A stretch of 64,000 nucleotides of DNA from Streptomyces hokutonensis (GTDB lineage Bacteria; Actinomycetota; Actinomycetes; Streptomycetales; Streptomycetaceae). Shown here one piece after another: positions 8,813 to 17,481 of this stretch. Numbering within the stretch: position 1 is the first letter of the stretch; each line of letters begins with the position of its first letter. The DNA is taken from NCBI RefSeq assembly GCF_000376565.1, contig NZ_BARG01000086.1, positions 37,244 through 101,243 on the forward strand, read 5' to 3'. The notes under the pieces were generated by a model. The model searched no databases. It saw only the letters and a program-made list of their open reading frames with translations, and had not been told where the DNA came from. The translations under genes and the position numbers were made by a program.

Positions 8813-10801
8813 ATGGAGACACTTGTTCTTTTCGCGCTGCTGGGGCTCGGTTCGGGCGCGGTCATCGCCGGCATCGCGCTGGGTGTGGTGCTCAGCTGGC
8901 GCGGCAGCGGCACGATCAACCTGGCCGCGGGCGCGACGGTCATGGTCGCCGGCTACGTGTTCTGGGCGCTGCGCACCGGGTTCTTCGGGTTCGCGCTGCA
9001 GACCGTCCCGGCGATCGTCCTGACCCTGCTGTTCATGGCCCTCTACGCCGTGGTCGTGGAGTTGGTCGCCGTCAGACCACTGCGCAGCGCCTCCCCGCTC
9101 GCCAAGCTCGTGGCGTCGTTGGGCGTGCTGCTGCTGACACAGGCGTTGGTCCTGCTGATCTTCGGCAGCGCGCCCCGGAACAGCCCGTCGGTGCTCACCG
9201 GCGACGTGGTGTCCGTCTTCGGTGTGGCGGTGCCCGAAGCACAGTTCATCCTGGCCGGCATCGTGGTGGCGCTGGCGGGCGGTCTCGCCGCTCTCTACCG
9301 CTTCACCCGGTTCGGGCTCGCCACACGGGCCGCCTCGGAGAGCGAGCGGTCCGCCGCTCTCGCCGGACTGTCGCCGAACGTCATCTCGCTGGGCAACTCC
9401 GTCCTCGGGCATGTGGCCACCGGGTTCGTGGGCGTGCTGGCCGCGTCGATCGTCGGACTGAGCGCCACGACACTGCCTCTGCTGATCATCCCGGCGCTGG
9501 CCGCGGCACTGTTCGCGCGCTTCACCTCGTTCGGTGTCGCGTGTGCCGTCAGCCTGCTCATCGGGATCAGCGAGTCACTGCTCTACCAGGCATCCAACGA
9601 GTCGTGGTTCCCCACCCAGAACGGCTCCGCCATCCCGGGTGTGCAGCAGGTGGTCGAGTTCCTCCTCATCGTCATCGCCCTGTGGTGGCGGGGCTCCAGC
9701 CTTCCCCTCCGTGGCGACCTGGTGGAACGGTCCCTGCCGATGGTGCCCGACCAGGACCGGCTCGCCGCGCGGGTCGCCCCGGTGGCCATCGCGTGCGCCG
9801 TGGCACTCGTGGTGCTCCCCTCCGACTTCCGACAGGCCGTCGCGACCGGCCTGGTGGCCACCGTCCTGTGCCTCTCCTTCGTTGTGATCATGGGGTACGT
9901 CGGTCAGCTGTCGGTGGTCCAGTTGGCGCTGGCCGGAGTCGCCGGATTCGTGCTCTCGCACCTCGAGGCCGCGTACGGTATCGGCTTTCCGCTGGCCCCG
10001 ATCCTGGCGATCGCCGCGGCGACCGTGCTGGGGGTGCTCATCGGCGCCAGTGCGCTGAGGGTGCGGGGAGTCACGCTGGTCGTGGTGACGCTGGCTGCCG
10101 CGATCGCGATCGAACAGTTCATCTTCGCCAACCCGGACTGGGGTGGTGGCCAGACAGGGGCTCCTGTCGAGTCACCGAAGCTGTTCGGTCTCAACCTCGG
10201 TGCCGACGCGTCCTTCCGTGGCCTGGACGGGTCACTGCCCAGTCCGGTCTTCGGCCTGCTGGCGCTGGTGGTGACCGTGGTGCTCTACCTGTTCGTGGCG
10301 AATCTGCGCAGGGGAGACCTGGGCCGCCGCATGCTGGCCGTGCGCTCGAACGAACGGGCTGCCGCGGCGGCGGGCGTCAACGTACGAGCCGTCAAGATCC
10401 AGGGCTTCGCCATCGCGTCCTTCCTGGCCAGCATCGCCGGCGTGATGTACGCCTACGACTTCCGCACGGTGTCGGCGAACAGCTACGGCACCATGAGCGC
10501 CCTCTCCCTGGTCGCGAGTGTCTACGTCCTGGGAGTGACGCTGGTCCAGGGCGGGGTGCTGGCGGGATTCGGCGCCGCCGGCGCGGTGATCCCGCTCATC
10601 CTCCAGACCTGGGTCCTGCCGGAGAGCCGGGTCTCCATCTACATGCAGCTCATCATCGGAGCCGGTCTGCTCATCCAGCTGCGGTTCTGCCCCGACGGGC
10701 TGCTGGTGGCCTCGGCGACGAAGCGGGAGCGACGCGCGCGTGCATCCCGCGCCGGCAAGGCGTTGACCGCGGTGGGCGCCAAGCCGCAGGGAGGTGTGTG
10801 A
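8813..10801 (+). CDS. fused Liv-type ABC permease (LivH-LivM in one chain)
   Basis: The 662-residue integral membrane protein combines the two permeases of a HAAT importer. Residues 1 to about 290 are LivH-like (LSWRGSGTINLAAGATVMVAGYVFWAL, VRPLRSASPLAKLVASLGVLLL). Residues about 310-640 are LivM-like (VIMGYVGQLSVVQLALAGVAGFVLSHL, RRMLAVRSNERAAAAAGVNVRAVKIQGFAIASFLASIAGVMYAYDF). About 16-18 hydrophobic segments are visible. No stop or restart separates the halves. It has a GGAG-type ribosome-binding site, and the ATPase gene starts 2 nt after the stop. Confidence 0.92.
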   Translation: METLVLFALLGLGSGAVIAGIALGVVLSWRGSGTINLAAGATVMVAGYVFWALRTGFFGFALQTVPAIVLTLLFMALYAVVVELVAVRPLRSASPLAKLVASLGVLLLTQALVLLIFGSAPRNSPSVLTGDVVSVFGVAVPEAQFILAGIVVALAGGLAALYRFTRFGLATRAASESERSAALAGLSPNVISLGNSVLGHVATGFVGVLAASIVGLSATTLPLLIIPALAAALFARFTSFGVACAVSLLIGISESLLYQASNESWFPTQNGSAIPGVQQVVEFLLIVIALWWRGSSLPLRGDLVERSLPMVPDQDRLAARVAPVAIACAVALVVLPSDFRQAVATGLVATVLCLSFVVIMGYVGQLSVVQLALAGVAGFVLSHLEAAYGIGFPLAPILAIAAATVLGVLIGASALRVRGVTLVVVTLAAAIAIEQFIFANPDWGGGQTGAPVESPKLFGLNLGADASFRGLDGSLPSPVFGLLALVVTVVLYLFVANLRRGDLGRRMLAVRSNERAAAAAGVNVRAVKIQGFAIASFLASIAGVMYAYDFRTVSANSYGTMSALSLVASVYVLGVTLVQGGVLAGFGAAGAVIPLILQTWVLPESRVSIYMQLIIGAGLLIQLRFCPDGLLVASATKRERRARASRAGKALTAVGAKPQGGV

Positions 10802-10803
10802 GG

Positions 10804-11580
10804 ATGCCGAGTCCTGTGCTGTCCGCACGCGGTATCAGTGTCCGGTACGGCGGGGTGCAGGCGCTCTCCGGCGTCGACATCGAGGTGCGTCCCGGCCAGA
10901 TCGTGGGACTGATCGGCCCCAACGGGGCGGGGAAGACCACGTTCATCGACGCCGTGACCGGCTTCGCGCGGTGCACGGGCAGCGTCGAGGTGGCCGGCCG
11001 CGACATCGGGCGGATGCGCCCGCACGCCCGGGTGCAGGCGGGCCTCGGCCGGACGTGGCAGGCCGTGGAGCTCTTCGATGCCCTCACGGTGGCGGAGAAC
11101 CTGGCCGTCGCCGCCCGTCGGCCGGCGTTGTGGACGACGATCCGCGAGCTGCTGACCAACGCCGAGGCGACCAGGCCCCCGGTGGGCCACGCCCTGGAGG
11201 CGCTCGGCATCGAGGGCCTCGCCGAGGCGATGCCCGGCGAGCTGTCGGAGGGCCAGCGCAAGCTGGTCGGCATGGCCCGGGCCTTCGTAGGTGACCCGAA
11301 GGTGGTGCTCCTGGACGAGCCGGCCGCCGGCCTGGACACCGACGAGAGCGCGGAGCTCGGCAAACACCTGCGACGGCTGGGTGACCAAGGCACCCCGATG
11401 CTGCTCATCGACCACGACATCAATCTCGTGTTCGCGACCTGCGATCACGTGGTCGTCCTCGAGTTCGGCCAGGTCATCGCCACCGGGCGCCCGGCGGACG
11501 TGCGCCGTGACCCCAGGGTGATCTCCGCCTATCTGGGATCGGCGGCCTCTGACGACATCAAGGTCGGGGAGGAATCATGA
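10804..11580 (+). CDS. Liv-type ABC transporter ATP-binding protein (LivG-like)
   Basis: The 258-residue ATPase has Walker A GPNGAGKTT (about residue 38), the signature LSEGQRKLVGMARA and Walker B VVLLDEPAAGLD, followed by an H-loop in LLIDHDINLVFATCDHVVVLEFG. The LivG-type C-terminal extension is present. It starts 2 nt after the permease stop and overlaps the next ATPase by 4 nt (ATGA). It energises uptake through the fused permease at 8813. Confidence 0.92.
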   Translation: MPSPVLSARGISVRYGGVQALSGVDIEVRPGQIVGLIGPNGAGKTTFIDAVTGFARCTGSVEVAGRDIGRMRPHARVQAGLGRTWQAVELFDALTVAENLAVAARRPALWTTIRELLTNAEATRPPVGHALEALGIEGLAEAMPGELSEGQRKLVGMARAFVGDPKVVLLDEPAAGLDTDESAELGKHLRRLGDQGTPMLLIDHDINLVFATCDHVVVLEFGQVIATGRPADVRRDPRVISAYLGSAASDDIKVGEES

Positions 11581-12335
11581 CCCAACCAGTACTGCGCATC
11601 GAGGGCCTGACGGCCGGTTACGGCACCGTCGACGTCGTTCGCGACGTCCATCTGGAGGTCGGCAAGGGCGAGGTGGTGGCCCTGCTGGGCCCCAACGGGG
11701 CCGGCAAGACCACGACGCTGCGCGCGCTCTCCGGCCTGGTGAAGGTCTCGGCGGGTTCGATATCGATGCGCGGCCAGGACCTGACCGGACTGACCCCCGC
11801 CGCACGAGCGCGGTGCGCCATCGCCCACGTCCCGGAGGACCGCGGCCTGTTCAGGGGACTGACCGTGGCCGAACACCTCAGGCTCGGGCCGCGCGGCGAA
11901 CGACTGGAGGCGGACCTGGCCTACCGGTACTTCCCGGCACTGCCGGCCATCGCCGACCGGCGCGCGGGGGTCCTGTCCGGCGGCGAGCAGCAGATGCTCG
12001 CGGTCGGACGCGCGCTGGCCCGCAGACCCTCGCTGCTGGTGCTCGACGAGCTCAGTCTCGGACTGGCCCCCGTGATCGTCGAGCAGTTGCTGCCCGTGAT
12101 CCGGGCCTACGCGGACGAGAGCGGCTGCGCCGTTCTGCTGGTCGAGCAGCACGTGCACCTCGCCCTGGAGATCTCCGACCGGGCCTATCTGATGGCCCAC
12201 GGCGTCGGCAGCGACAGCCATGACGCCGCGGTGCTACGGCGGGACCGCAGCGTGATCCAGGCCAGCTACCTCGGGGGACAGGAGTGGACACCCACTGCTG
12301 ATCGTGAAAAGGAACGAGACGGAGACACGCAATGA
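11577..12335 (+). CDS. Liv-type ABC transporter ATP-binding protein (LivF-like)
   Basis: The 252-residue ATPase has Walker A GPNGAGKTT, Q-loop region VPEDRGLFRGLTVAEHLRLG, signature LSGGEQQMLAVGRAL and Walker B LLVLDELSLGL. It forms a heterodimer with the LivG-like subunit. An ATGA overlap couples it to both its upstream neighbour and the reductase gene downstream, so the operon is continuous. Walker B reads DELS rather than the common DEPS; the catalytic Glu is retained. Confidence 0.92.
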   Translation: MTQPVLRIEGLTAGYGTVDVVRDVHLEVGKGEVVALLGPNGAGKTTTLRALSGLVKVSAGSISMRGQDLTGLTPAARARCAIAHVPEDRGLFRGLTVAEHLRLGPRGERLEADLAYRYFPALPAIADRRAGVLSGGEQQMLAVGRALARRPSLLVLDELSLGLAPVIVEQLLPVIRAYADESGCAVLLVEQHVHLALEISDRAYLMAHGVGSDSHDAAVLRRDRSVIQASYLGGQEWTPTADREKERDGDTQ

Positions 12336-12982
12336 GGATCGGAATCATCGGGGCCGGCCGAATGGGCCAGGCACTCACGGGTCTGTTCGTGGAGGCCGGC
12401 CACGACGTCGTGCTCGCGAACTCGCGAGGTCCGCAGTCGCTGGCCGCCTTGACCACCCAGTTCGGTGAACACGCCAGCGCGGCCGACGTCCCGGGTGCTG
12501 TGAAGGGGAGTGACCTCGTCATTCTGGCCACGCCCTGGGGCAGGACCGCGGAGGCGGTGTCGGCGGTCGAGGACTGGTCCGGCGTGGTGGTGGTCGACAC
12601 CACCAACAACCGCAGCAAGCCCGGCCCTGACGGCCTCATCGACATCGGGGACCGCATATCGAGCGAGGTCGTCGCCGAGTTCATGCCCGGCGCCCGACTG
12701 GTCAAGGCCTTCAACACCACGCCCATCCCGTTCCTGGTCAAGGGGCTGGGAGCGGCGGCTGGCGAGGACAACGCCGTGTACATGGCCGGGGACGACTCCG
12801 ACGCCAAGGCGCTCGTCGGGGCGCTCATCGCCAGTGTCGGCGGGGAGGCCGTCGACACCGGCGACCTGCACACCGGCGGTTGGCTGCAGGGCATGTCCGG
12901 CCCGTTGGCCGGGACCCTGGAAATGCTCACCCCGACGGATGCCCGCAACCGGCTGGCAAAGGCCCTTGAACTGGTGCGCTAG
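12332..12982 (+). CDS. NAD(P)-binding oxidoreductase of the F420H2:NADP reductase-like family (COG2085 type)
   Basis: The 216-residue protein has an N-terminal Rossmann motif IGIIGAGRMGQAL, the NADP phosphate-binding segment LANSRGPQSL, VVVVDTTNN and the family stretch RLVKAFNT, ending with VDTGDLHTGGWLQG. Relatives move hydride between NADPH and F420 or reduce other cofactors. Here it is translationally coupled (ATGA) to the ABC ATPase, so it is a true operon member. It could supply reduced cofactor to an oxidoreductase step, or be an enzyme of the pathway itself. F420 dependence is not provable from sequence. Confidence 0.82.
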   Translation: MRIGIIGAGRMGQALTGLFVEAGHDVVLANSRGPQSLAALTTQFGEHASAADVPGAVKGSDLVILATPWGRTAEAVSAVEDWSGVVVVDTTNNRSKPGPDGLIDIGDRISSEVVAEFMPGARLVKAFNTTPIPFLVKGLGAAAGEDNAVYMAGDDSDAKALVGALIASVGGEAVDTGDLHTGGWLQGMSGPLAGTLEMLTPTDARNRLAKALELVR

Positions 12983-13029
12983 CACCCCACCAACCAAGCA
13001 CACCCCTTCACTAGGAAAGCGAGAACACC

Positions 13030-13446
13030 ATGGCCATTGTCAACGTCAGCAAGTCCGTAGCGCTCAAGGCCCCGGCCGACCAGGTGTGGGCGTTCGTGAG
13101 TGACTTCGGTGGCTACGCCGCGTGGCAGCCGCACATCGCCTCGGTCGAACTGCGCCCCGACGGCGACCGCCTGGTCAACTTCACTCGCGGAGACTCGGTG
13201 TTCGACCGGATCTCCGCCAAGGACGACGCGGCACGCACCCTCACCTACGGGCTCGTCCCCGGTCAGAAGACGCCGATGACGAAGCTCGAAGCGACGTTCA
13301 CGGTCACCGGGTCCGGCGCCGGCAGCGACGTCGAGTACGCCATCGAGGTCGACGTGCCCGACCAGATGCAGGACGCCGCACGCGCCGGGATCGGGGCCGA
13401 CATCGACGGAGCGCTGGCCGGTCTCGACGCCAAGTTCAATGGGTGA
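13030..13446 (+). CDS. SRPBCC-family (START/polyketide-cyclase-like) protein
   Basis: The 138-residue helix-grip-fold protein has the canonical opening VSKSVALKAPADQVWAFVSDFGGYAAWQPHIASVEL and ends in a long helix (MQDAARAGIGADIDGALAGLDAKF). The SRPBCC fold provides a deep hydrophobic pocket used by cyclases, hydratases and binding proteins. In this operon it most likely binds or processes a small aromatic intermediate (inference). The stop codon overlaps the SDR start by 8 nt. A GAAAGCGAG ribosome-binding site precedes the ATG. Confidence 0.85.
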   Translation: MAIVNVSKSVALKAPADQVWAFVSDFGGYAAWQPHIASVELRPDGDRLVNFTRGDSVFDRISAKDDAARTLTYGLVPGQKTPMTKLEATFTVTGSGAGSDVEYAIEVDVPDQMQDAARAGIGADIDGALAGLDAKFNG

Positions 13447-14146
13447 CGCCGACGACGGGGCGCCCGTCGCCCTCGTCACCGGAGGCGCCGGTTTCATCGG
13501 CAGTGCGATCGTCAAGGCGCTGATCGCACGGGGCCACCGTGTCGTCGTGCTGGATCGAGCCGGGCACGACGCCGTCGACCTCGCGGACGAGCAGCAGGTC
13601 CGTGCGGCGGCCCGCACGGTGCTGGAGCGGTACGGCCGCTGTGACGTGCTGGTCCACGCCGGTGTCAACTTCGAGCGAGCAGGCCTCCTCGACCTCGACA
13701 CCGCACTCCTGCGCCGGATGATGACCGTCAACGTCGAGGCCCCGCTCTGGCTCCTGCAGGAGTTGACGCCGAGCATGGCCGAGCACCACTTCGGCCGGGT
13801 CGTGATGGTCGTGTCGGACACGTTCTTCGATCCGCCGCCGGTGCCGGACATGCTCCCGTACATCATGACCAAGGGCGCCCTGATCGGTGCCGCGCGGGCT
13901 CTGGCCCGTTCCCTGGGCGCGGACGGCATCACCGTCAACTGCGTCGCACCAGGCATGACACCCCCACCGGCGTCCGAACCCGGACTCGGCTCCGAGGTGG
14001 CCGAGAGAGTGCGGTCGCGACAGGCACTCCCACGGACCCTCGTCCCCGAGGACGTGGCCGAGGTCGTGGGCTTCCTCGCCTCGCGGGAGGCCGAGGCCCT
14101 CACCGGGCAGACCATCTGCCCGGACGGGGGACTGGTACTGCGGTGA
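13439..14146 (+). CDS. short-chain dehydrogenase/reductase
   Basis: The 235-residue classical SDR has a TGGAGFIG cofactor motif (residues 14-21), Asp39 after the second strand suggesting NAD preference (VVVLDRAGHDAVDL), and catalytic Ser126 and Tyr141/Lys145 (YIMTK). The usual NNAG is replaced by VHAGVNFE. It ends with the standard LTGQTICPDGG. It overlaps the SRPBCC gene and precedes the CoA-transferase, suggesting oxidation or reduction of a hydroxy/oxo intermediate before CoA transfer. Confidence 0.88.
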   Translation: MGDADDGAPVALVTGGAGFIGSAIVKALIARGHRVVVLDRAGHDAVDLADEQQVRAAARTVLERYGRCDVLVHAGVNFERAGLLDLDTALLRRMMTVNVEAPLWLLQELTPSMAEHHFGRVVMVVSDTFFDPPPVPDMLPYIMTKGALIGAARALARSLGADGITVNCVAPGMTPPPASEPGLGSEVAERVRSRQALPRTLVPEDVAEVVGFLASREAEALTGQTICPDGGLVLR

Positions 14147-14174
14147 AGGACCGCATGAGGAGACAGAGCACGTC

Positions 14175-14909
14175 GTGGACAAAGTAGTCGAGAGCGCCGC
14201 CGCGGCCGTCCGGGACATCGCTGACGGAGCCAGCATCGCGGTGGGCGGGTTCGGGACGGCAGGGGTTCCCTGGGAGCTGGTGGCGGCGCTCCTCGACCAG
14301 GGCGCGAAGGACCTCACCGTCGTGACCAACAACTGTGGCGTCAACGGCGTCGGGCTGGTGCGGCTGCTCCAGGAGCACCGCATCAGCAAGGTCATCGCGT
14401 CCTACTTCGGCCAGAACCTGGAGTTCGCCCGCCAGTACCTGACCGGCGAGATCGAGGTCGAACTGACGCCCCAGGGCACGCTGGCCGAGCGCCTGCGTGC
14501 CGGCGGTGCGGGGATCGCGGCCTTCTTCACTCCGACCGGAGTGGGCACGGTGGTGGCCGAGGGAGGACTCCCTCGGCGCTACGGCGCGGACGGCGTGGTC
14601 GCCGTCGCGTCGCCGCCGAAGGAGGTCCGCACTTTCACGGTGAGGGGTCGTGCCAGGGACTGCGTTCTGGAGGAGAGCATCGTCACCGACTACGCCTTCG
14701 TCAGGGCGGCGGTCGCGGACCGTCATGGCAACGCCGTCTTCCATGCCGCGGCGATGAACTTCAATCCGGACGTGGCGATGGCAGGGCGCGTCACGGTCGT
14801 CGAGGCGGAACGGGTGGTGGAAGCCGGCGAGATCGATCCCGACGCTGTGCACCTTCCGGGTGTCTTCGTCCAGACCGTGATTGCCGCGGACGCCGGGAGG
14901 ACCGAGTGA
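14175..14909 (+). CDS. 3-oxoacid CoA-transferase subunit A (ScoA/PcaI/AtoD-like)
   Basis: The 244-residue alpha subunit has the glycine-rich CoA-binding segment IAVGGFGTAGVPWELVAALLDQG near residue 20 and VVAEGG in the middle. It transfers CoA from succinyl-CoA (or acetyl-CoA) to a 3-oxoacid with subunit B, which overlaps by 4 nt. In aromatic pathways this is the 3-oxoadipate activation step. No thiolase gene is in this window, so the last step must come from elsewhere. GTG start with a GGAG-type ribosome-binding site. Confidence 0.92.
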   Translation: MDKVVESAAAAVRDIADGASIAVGGFGTAGVPWELVAALLDQGAKDLTVVTNNCGVNGVGLVRLLQEHRISKVIASYFGQNLEFARQYLTGEIEVELTPQGTLAERLRAGGAGIAAFFTPTGVGTVVAEGGLPRRYGADGVVAVASPPKEVRTFTVRGRARDCVLEESIVTDYAFVRAAVADRHGNAVFHAAAMNFNPDVAMAGRVTVVEAERVVEAGEIDPDAVHLPGVFVQTVIAADAGRTE

Positions 14910-15574
14910 GGATCGGCTGGACGCGCCAGGAGATGGCCGCGCGGGCCGCGCAGGAGCTGCGCGACGGCGAATGCGTCAACCTCGGTATCGGGCTGCCCAC
15001 CCAGGTACCCCAGTTCCTGGAGCCGGGCGTCCATGTAGTGGTCCACAGCGAGAACGGCGTCCTGGCCGTCGGGCCGTATCCCGAGCACGGCCAGGGCGAC
15101 CCGGAAGTGATCAACGCCGGCACCGAGCAGGTGACGACGTTGCCGGGCGCGGCGTTCTTCTCCTCCTCGATGTCGTTCGCCATGATCCGCGGGGGCCACG
15201 TGAACACCACGATCCTTGGCGGAATGCAGGTCTCGGCCACCGGCGATCTCGCCAACTGGATGGTCCCGGGCCTCATGGTGAAGGGGATGGGCGGGGCGAT
15301 GGACCTGGTGAACGGCGCCGGTCGTGTCATCGTCCTCATGGAGCACGTGGCCAAGGACGGTTCGCCCAAGCTGCTGCCCCGGTGCACCCTCCCGCTCACA
15401 GGGCGAGGAGTGGTCGACCGGATCATCACCGATCTCGGTGTGCTGGACGTGACAGCGCAGGGGCTGCGGTTGGTCGAGCTGGCTCCGGGCGTCGACCTCG
15501 GCTACGTGCTCGGCGTCACCGCGGCTCCGGTGATCGTGGCCCCGCAGCTCGCCGACAGCCGTGAGGGGGTCTAG
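14906..15574 (+). CDS. 3-oxoacid CoA-transferase subunit B (ScoB/PcaJ/AtoA-like)
   Basis: The 222-residue beta subunit has GIGLPTQVPQF near residue 27 and the catalytic glutamate Glu49 in HSENGVLAVGPYP, which forms the glutamyl-CoA intermediate. ILGGMQVSATGDLANWMVPG is also typical. It is the last gene of the plus-strand operon and is followed 10 nt later by a strong terminator hairpin. Together with subunit A it implies that the pathway ends in a beta-keto acid. Confidence 0.92.
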   Translation: MRIGWTRQEMAARAAQELRDGECVNLGIGLPTQVPQFLEPGVHVVVHSENGVLAVGPYPEHGQGDPEVINAGTEQVTTLPGAAFFSSSMSFAMIRGGHVNTTILGGMQVSATGDLANWMVPGLMVKGMGGAMDLVNGAGRVIVLMEHVAKDGSPKLLPRCTLPLTGRGVVDRIITDLGVLDVTAQGLRLVELAPGVDLGYVLGVTAAPVIVAPQLADSREGV

Positions 15575-15583
15575 CTCGGAACC

Positions 15584-15623
15584 GGAGCCGTGTCACACCA
15601 TCTGTCGGGTGTGACACGGCTCC
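15584..15623 (+). terminator. strong hairpin terminator after the CoA-transferase genes
   Basis: Perfect 16-bp arms (GGAGCCGTGTCACACC and its complement) are separated by 8 nt, starting 10 nt after the stop codon at 15574. There is no long T tract, as is common in streptomycetes. It closes the 2.7-15.6 kb operon. Confidence 0.85.
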
Positions 15624-15764
15624 GCTGTCTTCCTGGGCAGCCCGGCTGTCTCAGGTGGTGACGTGTCTCGTTGTGGCGGCTCGCGGTGAGGTGGCCGACG
15701 CGTCGGCACTGTGCGGTCGGTGGCGCGTGAGACGGCCGACCGGTGCCTCGATGGTGCGGGGCGT

Positions 15765-16544
15765 TCAGGCTTCCGGGGCGAGTTCGATCAGGTCGCCGGG
15801 AGCGACTGTCACGAACATCATCCATCTGTCTCCGCGGCCCCGGGTGACATGGCCGGCTCCGGTCACGTCGTCGATGAGCGCGACGTCACCGGTCACCGGG
15901 TGGGTGAGGGTGCCGTCGCCGGTCTCGTTCTCACCGCTGCCGTTCAGGGTGATGCCGAACTGCCGGCGCGGACCGTTGTGCCACACGCCCGGAGTGCGGC
16001 CGTCCAGTCCGTAGTCGCGTCGGGTGACAAAGGCTCCGATCGACGTCGGCCACTTGTCGACCGGCGGTACCGAACCGAGGGACCACGGCCACCGCAAGGG
16101 CTCGGAGCGTGAGCGCCCGCCGTCGTCGTATATCCACGTCAGAAGGGGGCGGCCGGGCCGAGGGTCCTGGTCGGAGCTGACCTCGATGAGCCCTGGTTCC
16201 GGCACCCATCCCGGAGTGGCGACGAAGAACAGCCAGGCGTCGTCCGGCCACGTGAGACTGACGCTGTCGGCAGCGTCGACATCGAAGCACACGACGTCGC
16301 CGGCACCGAGTTCGGTGACAGGATGCCCGGCGACGGACAGCTCGATGTGGCCGGACAGCACCACGACCAGGTGGCAGCCGAGTGCCGGCAGCGCGGGCAT
16401 GTCGTCCGCCCGAAGCCGGGCGAGCCAGAAGCGCGATGCCGGGATGACGTCGTACGGACCCTTGTCCCTGGCATCGCGGTAGGGGAGAAGCACCTGACGC
16501 ACATCCGCGGCTCCGGAGACGTCAGTGACGTGCAGTACGCGCAC
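15765..16544 (-). CDS. cupin-domain protein (bicupin-like), unknown substrate
   Basis: The 259-residue protein looks like two cupin barrels. The first covers about residues 50-110 (LGCHLVVVLSGHIELSVAGHPVTELGAGDVVCFD) and the second about 190-250 (VWHNGPRRQFGITLNGSGENETGDGTLTHPVTGDVALIDDVTGAGHVTR). His residues in the second barrel could bind metal. Cupins in catabolic operons include ring-cleaving dioxygenases and isomerases, but the exact role is open. It lies 1 nt downstream of the FAH-family gene in the minus-strand operon led by the flavin reductase. Confidence 0.75.
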   Translation of the reverse strand: MRVLHVTDVSGAADVRQVLLPYRDARDKGPYDVIPASRFWLARLRADDMPALPALGCHLVVVLSGHIELSVAGHPVTELGAGDVVCFDVDAADSVSLTWPDDAWLFFVATPGWVPEPGLIEVSSDQDPRPGRPLLTWIYDDGGRSRSEPLRWPWSLGSVPPVDKWPTSIGAFVTRRDYGLDGRTPGVWHNGPRRQFGITLNGSGENETGDGTLTHPVTGDVALIDDVTGAGHVTRGRGDRWMMFVTVAPGDLIELAPEA

Positions 16545-16545
16545 T

Positions 16546-17481
16546 TCAGGCCTGGACCGTTACGGGCGTGTACTTGCCGCTGAGCTGTGGCGGAGTGCCT
16601 TGGAGGCCGGCCAGGGCACGGTCGTGACGCGTCTCGCGCTTCCAGGTGCGCTTGAGGTCGTCCTGGACGTCGATGCGCAGCCGGCCAAGGTTGCCGACCT
16701 CCAGTTCGACGAGGTCACCGTCCATGAGCGGGTGCAGGCCGCCATGGGTGGTTCCGGTGGCCACCAGGTCACCGGGTTCGAGGGTGTGCAGCGAGGAGAC
16801 GAACGCGATCGACTCGGCGATGCTGTAGGCCATGTCGTCGGTGTTGAAGTCCTGCATCAGTCTGCCGTTGGTCCACAGGCGCACCGGCAGGTTCTGCGGG
16901 TCCGGCACCTCGTCGGCGGTCACCAAGAAGGGACCGATCGGGCAGAAGGTCTCCCGGGACTTCATCTGGTAGAAGGCGTTCTGGCGGGGCGGGATGCCTC
17001 GGGCGGAACCGTCGATGAGGTTGGTGTACCCGAAGACGTAGGTCATCGCTTCGTCGACGGAGACATTGTGGGCTCGTCGCCCGATGACGACGGCGAGCTC
17101 GGCCTCGCCCTCGAATACCGTCGCGGGGATGTCGGGAAGCACCATCCGGTCGCCGTGCCCGACGATCGAGTGGGGTGTCTTGGCGAAACCGTTGATGGGG
17201 GGCCGTTCGGTGGCTCCTTCTATGTAGTTGCGTGCCATGCAGTCGATGTTCAGCGGCCTCGGGACCGGGGGGCGGACGCGGACGGAGTCCAGTGGGACGC
17301 CAGTACCTTGTTCGGCCGCCTCCCGGATCTTGTCCTGGAACTCCGACCACCGGGTGATGACGGTCGTCAGCAGTTCCTGCGGGTGAGCCGGTGACAGATC
17401 GGCGACAGCGCCGCTTACGTCGACGACGGAGTCGCCGTCGAATACGCCGAGCCGGAAGTCGTTGAAGAACAGGAGCTTCAC
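16546..17481 (-). CDS. fumarylacetoacetate hydrolase-family protein
   Basis: The 311-residue FAH-fold protein carries acidic metal ligands in FEGEAELAVVIGRRA (an E-x-E pair) and Asp in YTNLIDGSARG, plus LEPGDLVATGTTHG near the C-terminus. Family members hydrolyse C-C bonds of acylpyruvates or hydrate/decarboxylate meta-cleavage products. I start it at the GTG at 17481, which overlaps the flavin-reductase stop as GTGA. The longer in-frame extension upstream is the reverse reading of that gene and lacks homology. It fits a ring-cleavage product processing step. Confidence 0.86.
   Translation of the reverse strand: MKLLFFNDFRLGVFDGDSVVDVSGAVADLSPAHPQELLTTVITRWSEFQDKIREAAEQGTGVPLDSVRVRPPVPRPLNIDCMARNYIEGATERPPINGFAKTPHSIVGHGDRMVLPDIPATVFEGEAELAVVIGRRAHNVSVDEAMTYVFGYTNLIDGSARGIPPRQNAFYQMKSRETFCPIGPFLVTADEVPDPQNLPVRLWTNGRLMQDFNTDDMAYSIAESIAFVSSLHTLEPGDLVATGTTHGGLHPLMDGDLVELEVGNLGRLRIDVQDDLKRTWKRETRHDRALAGLQGTPPQLSGKYTPVTVQA

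Noticed and set aside
7796..10801. A 1001-residue plus-strand reading frame covering the permease with a long N-terminal extension
   Set aside because: The first third is an alternate frame of the monooxygenase at 7536. The permease starts at 8813 with its own ribosome-binding site.
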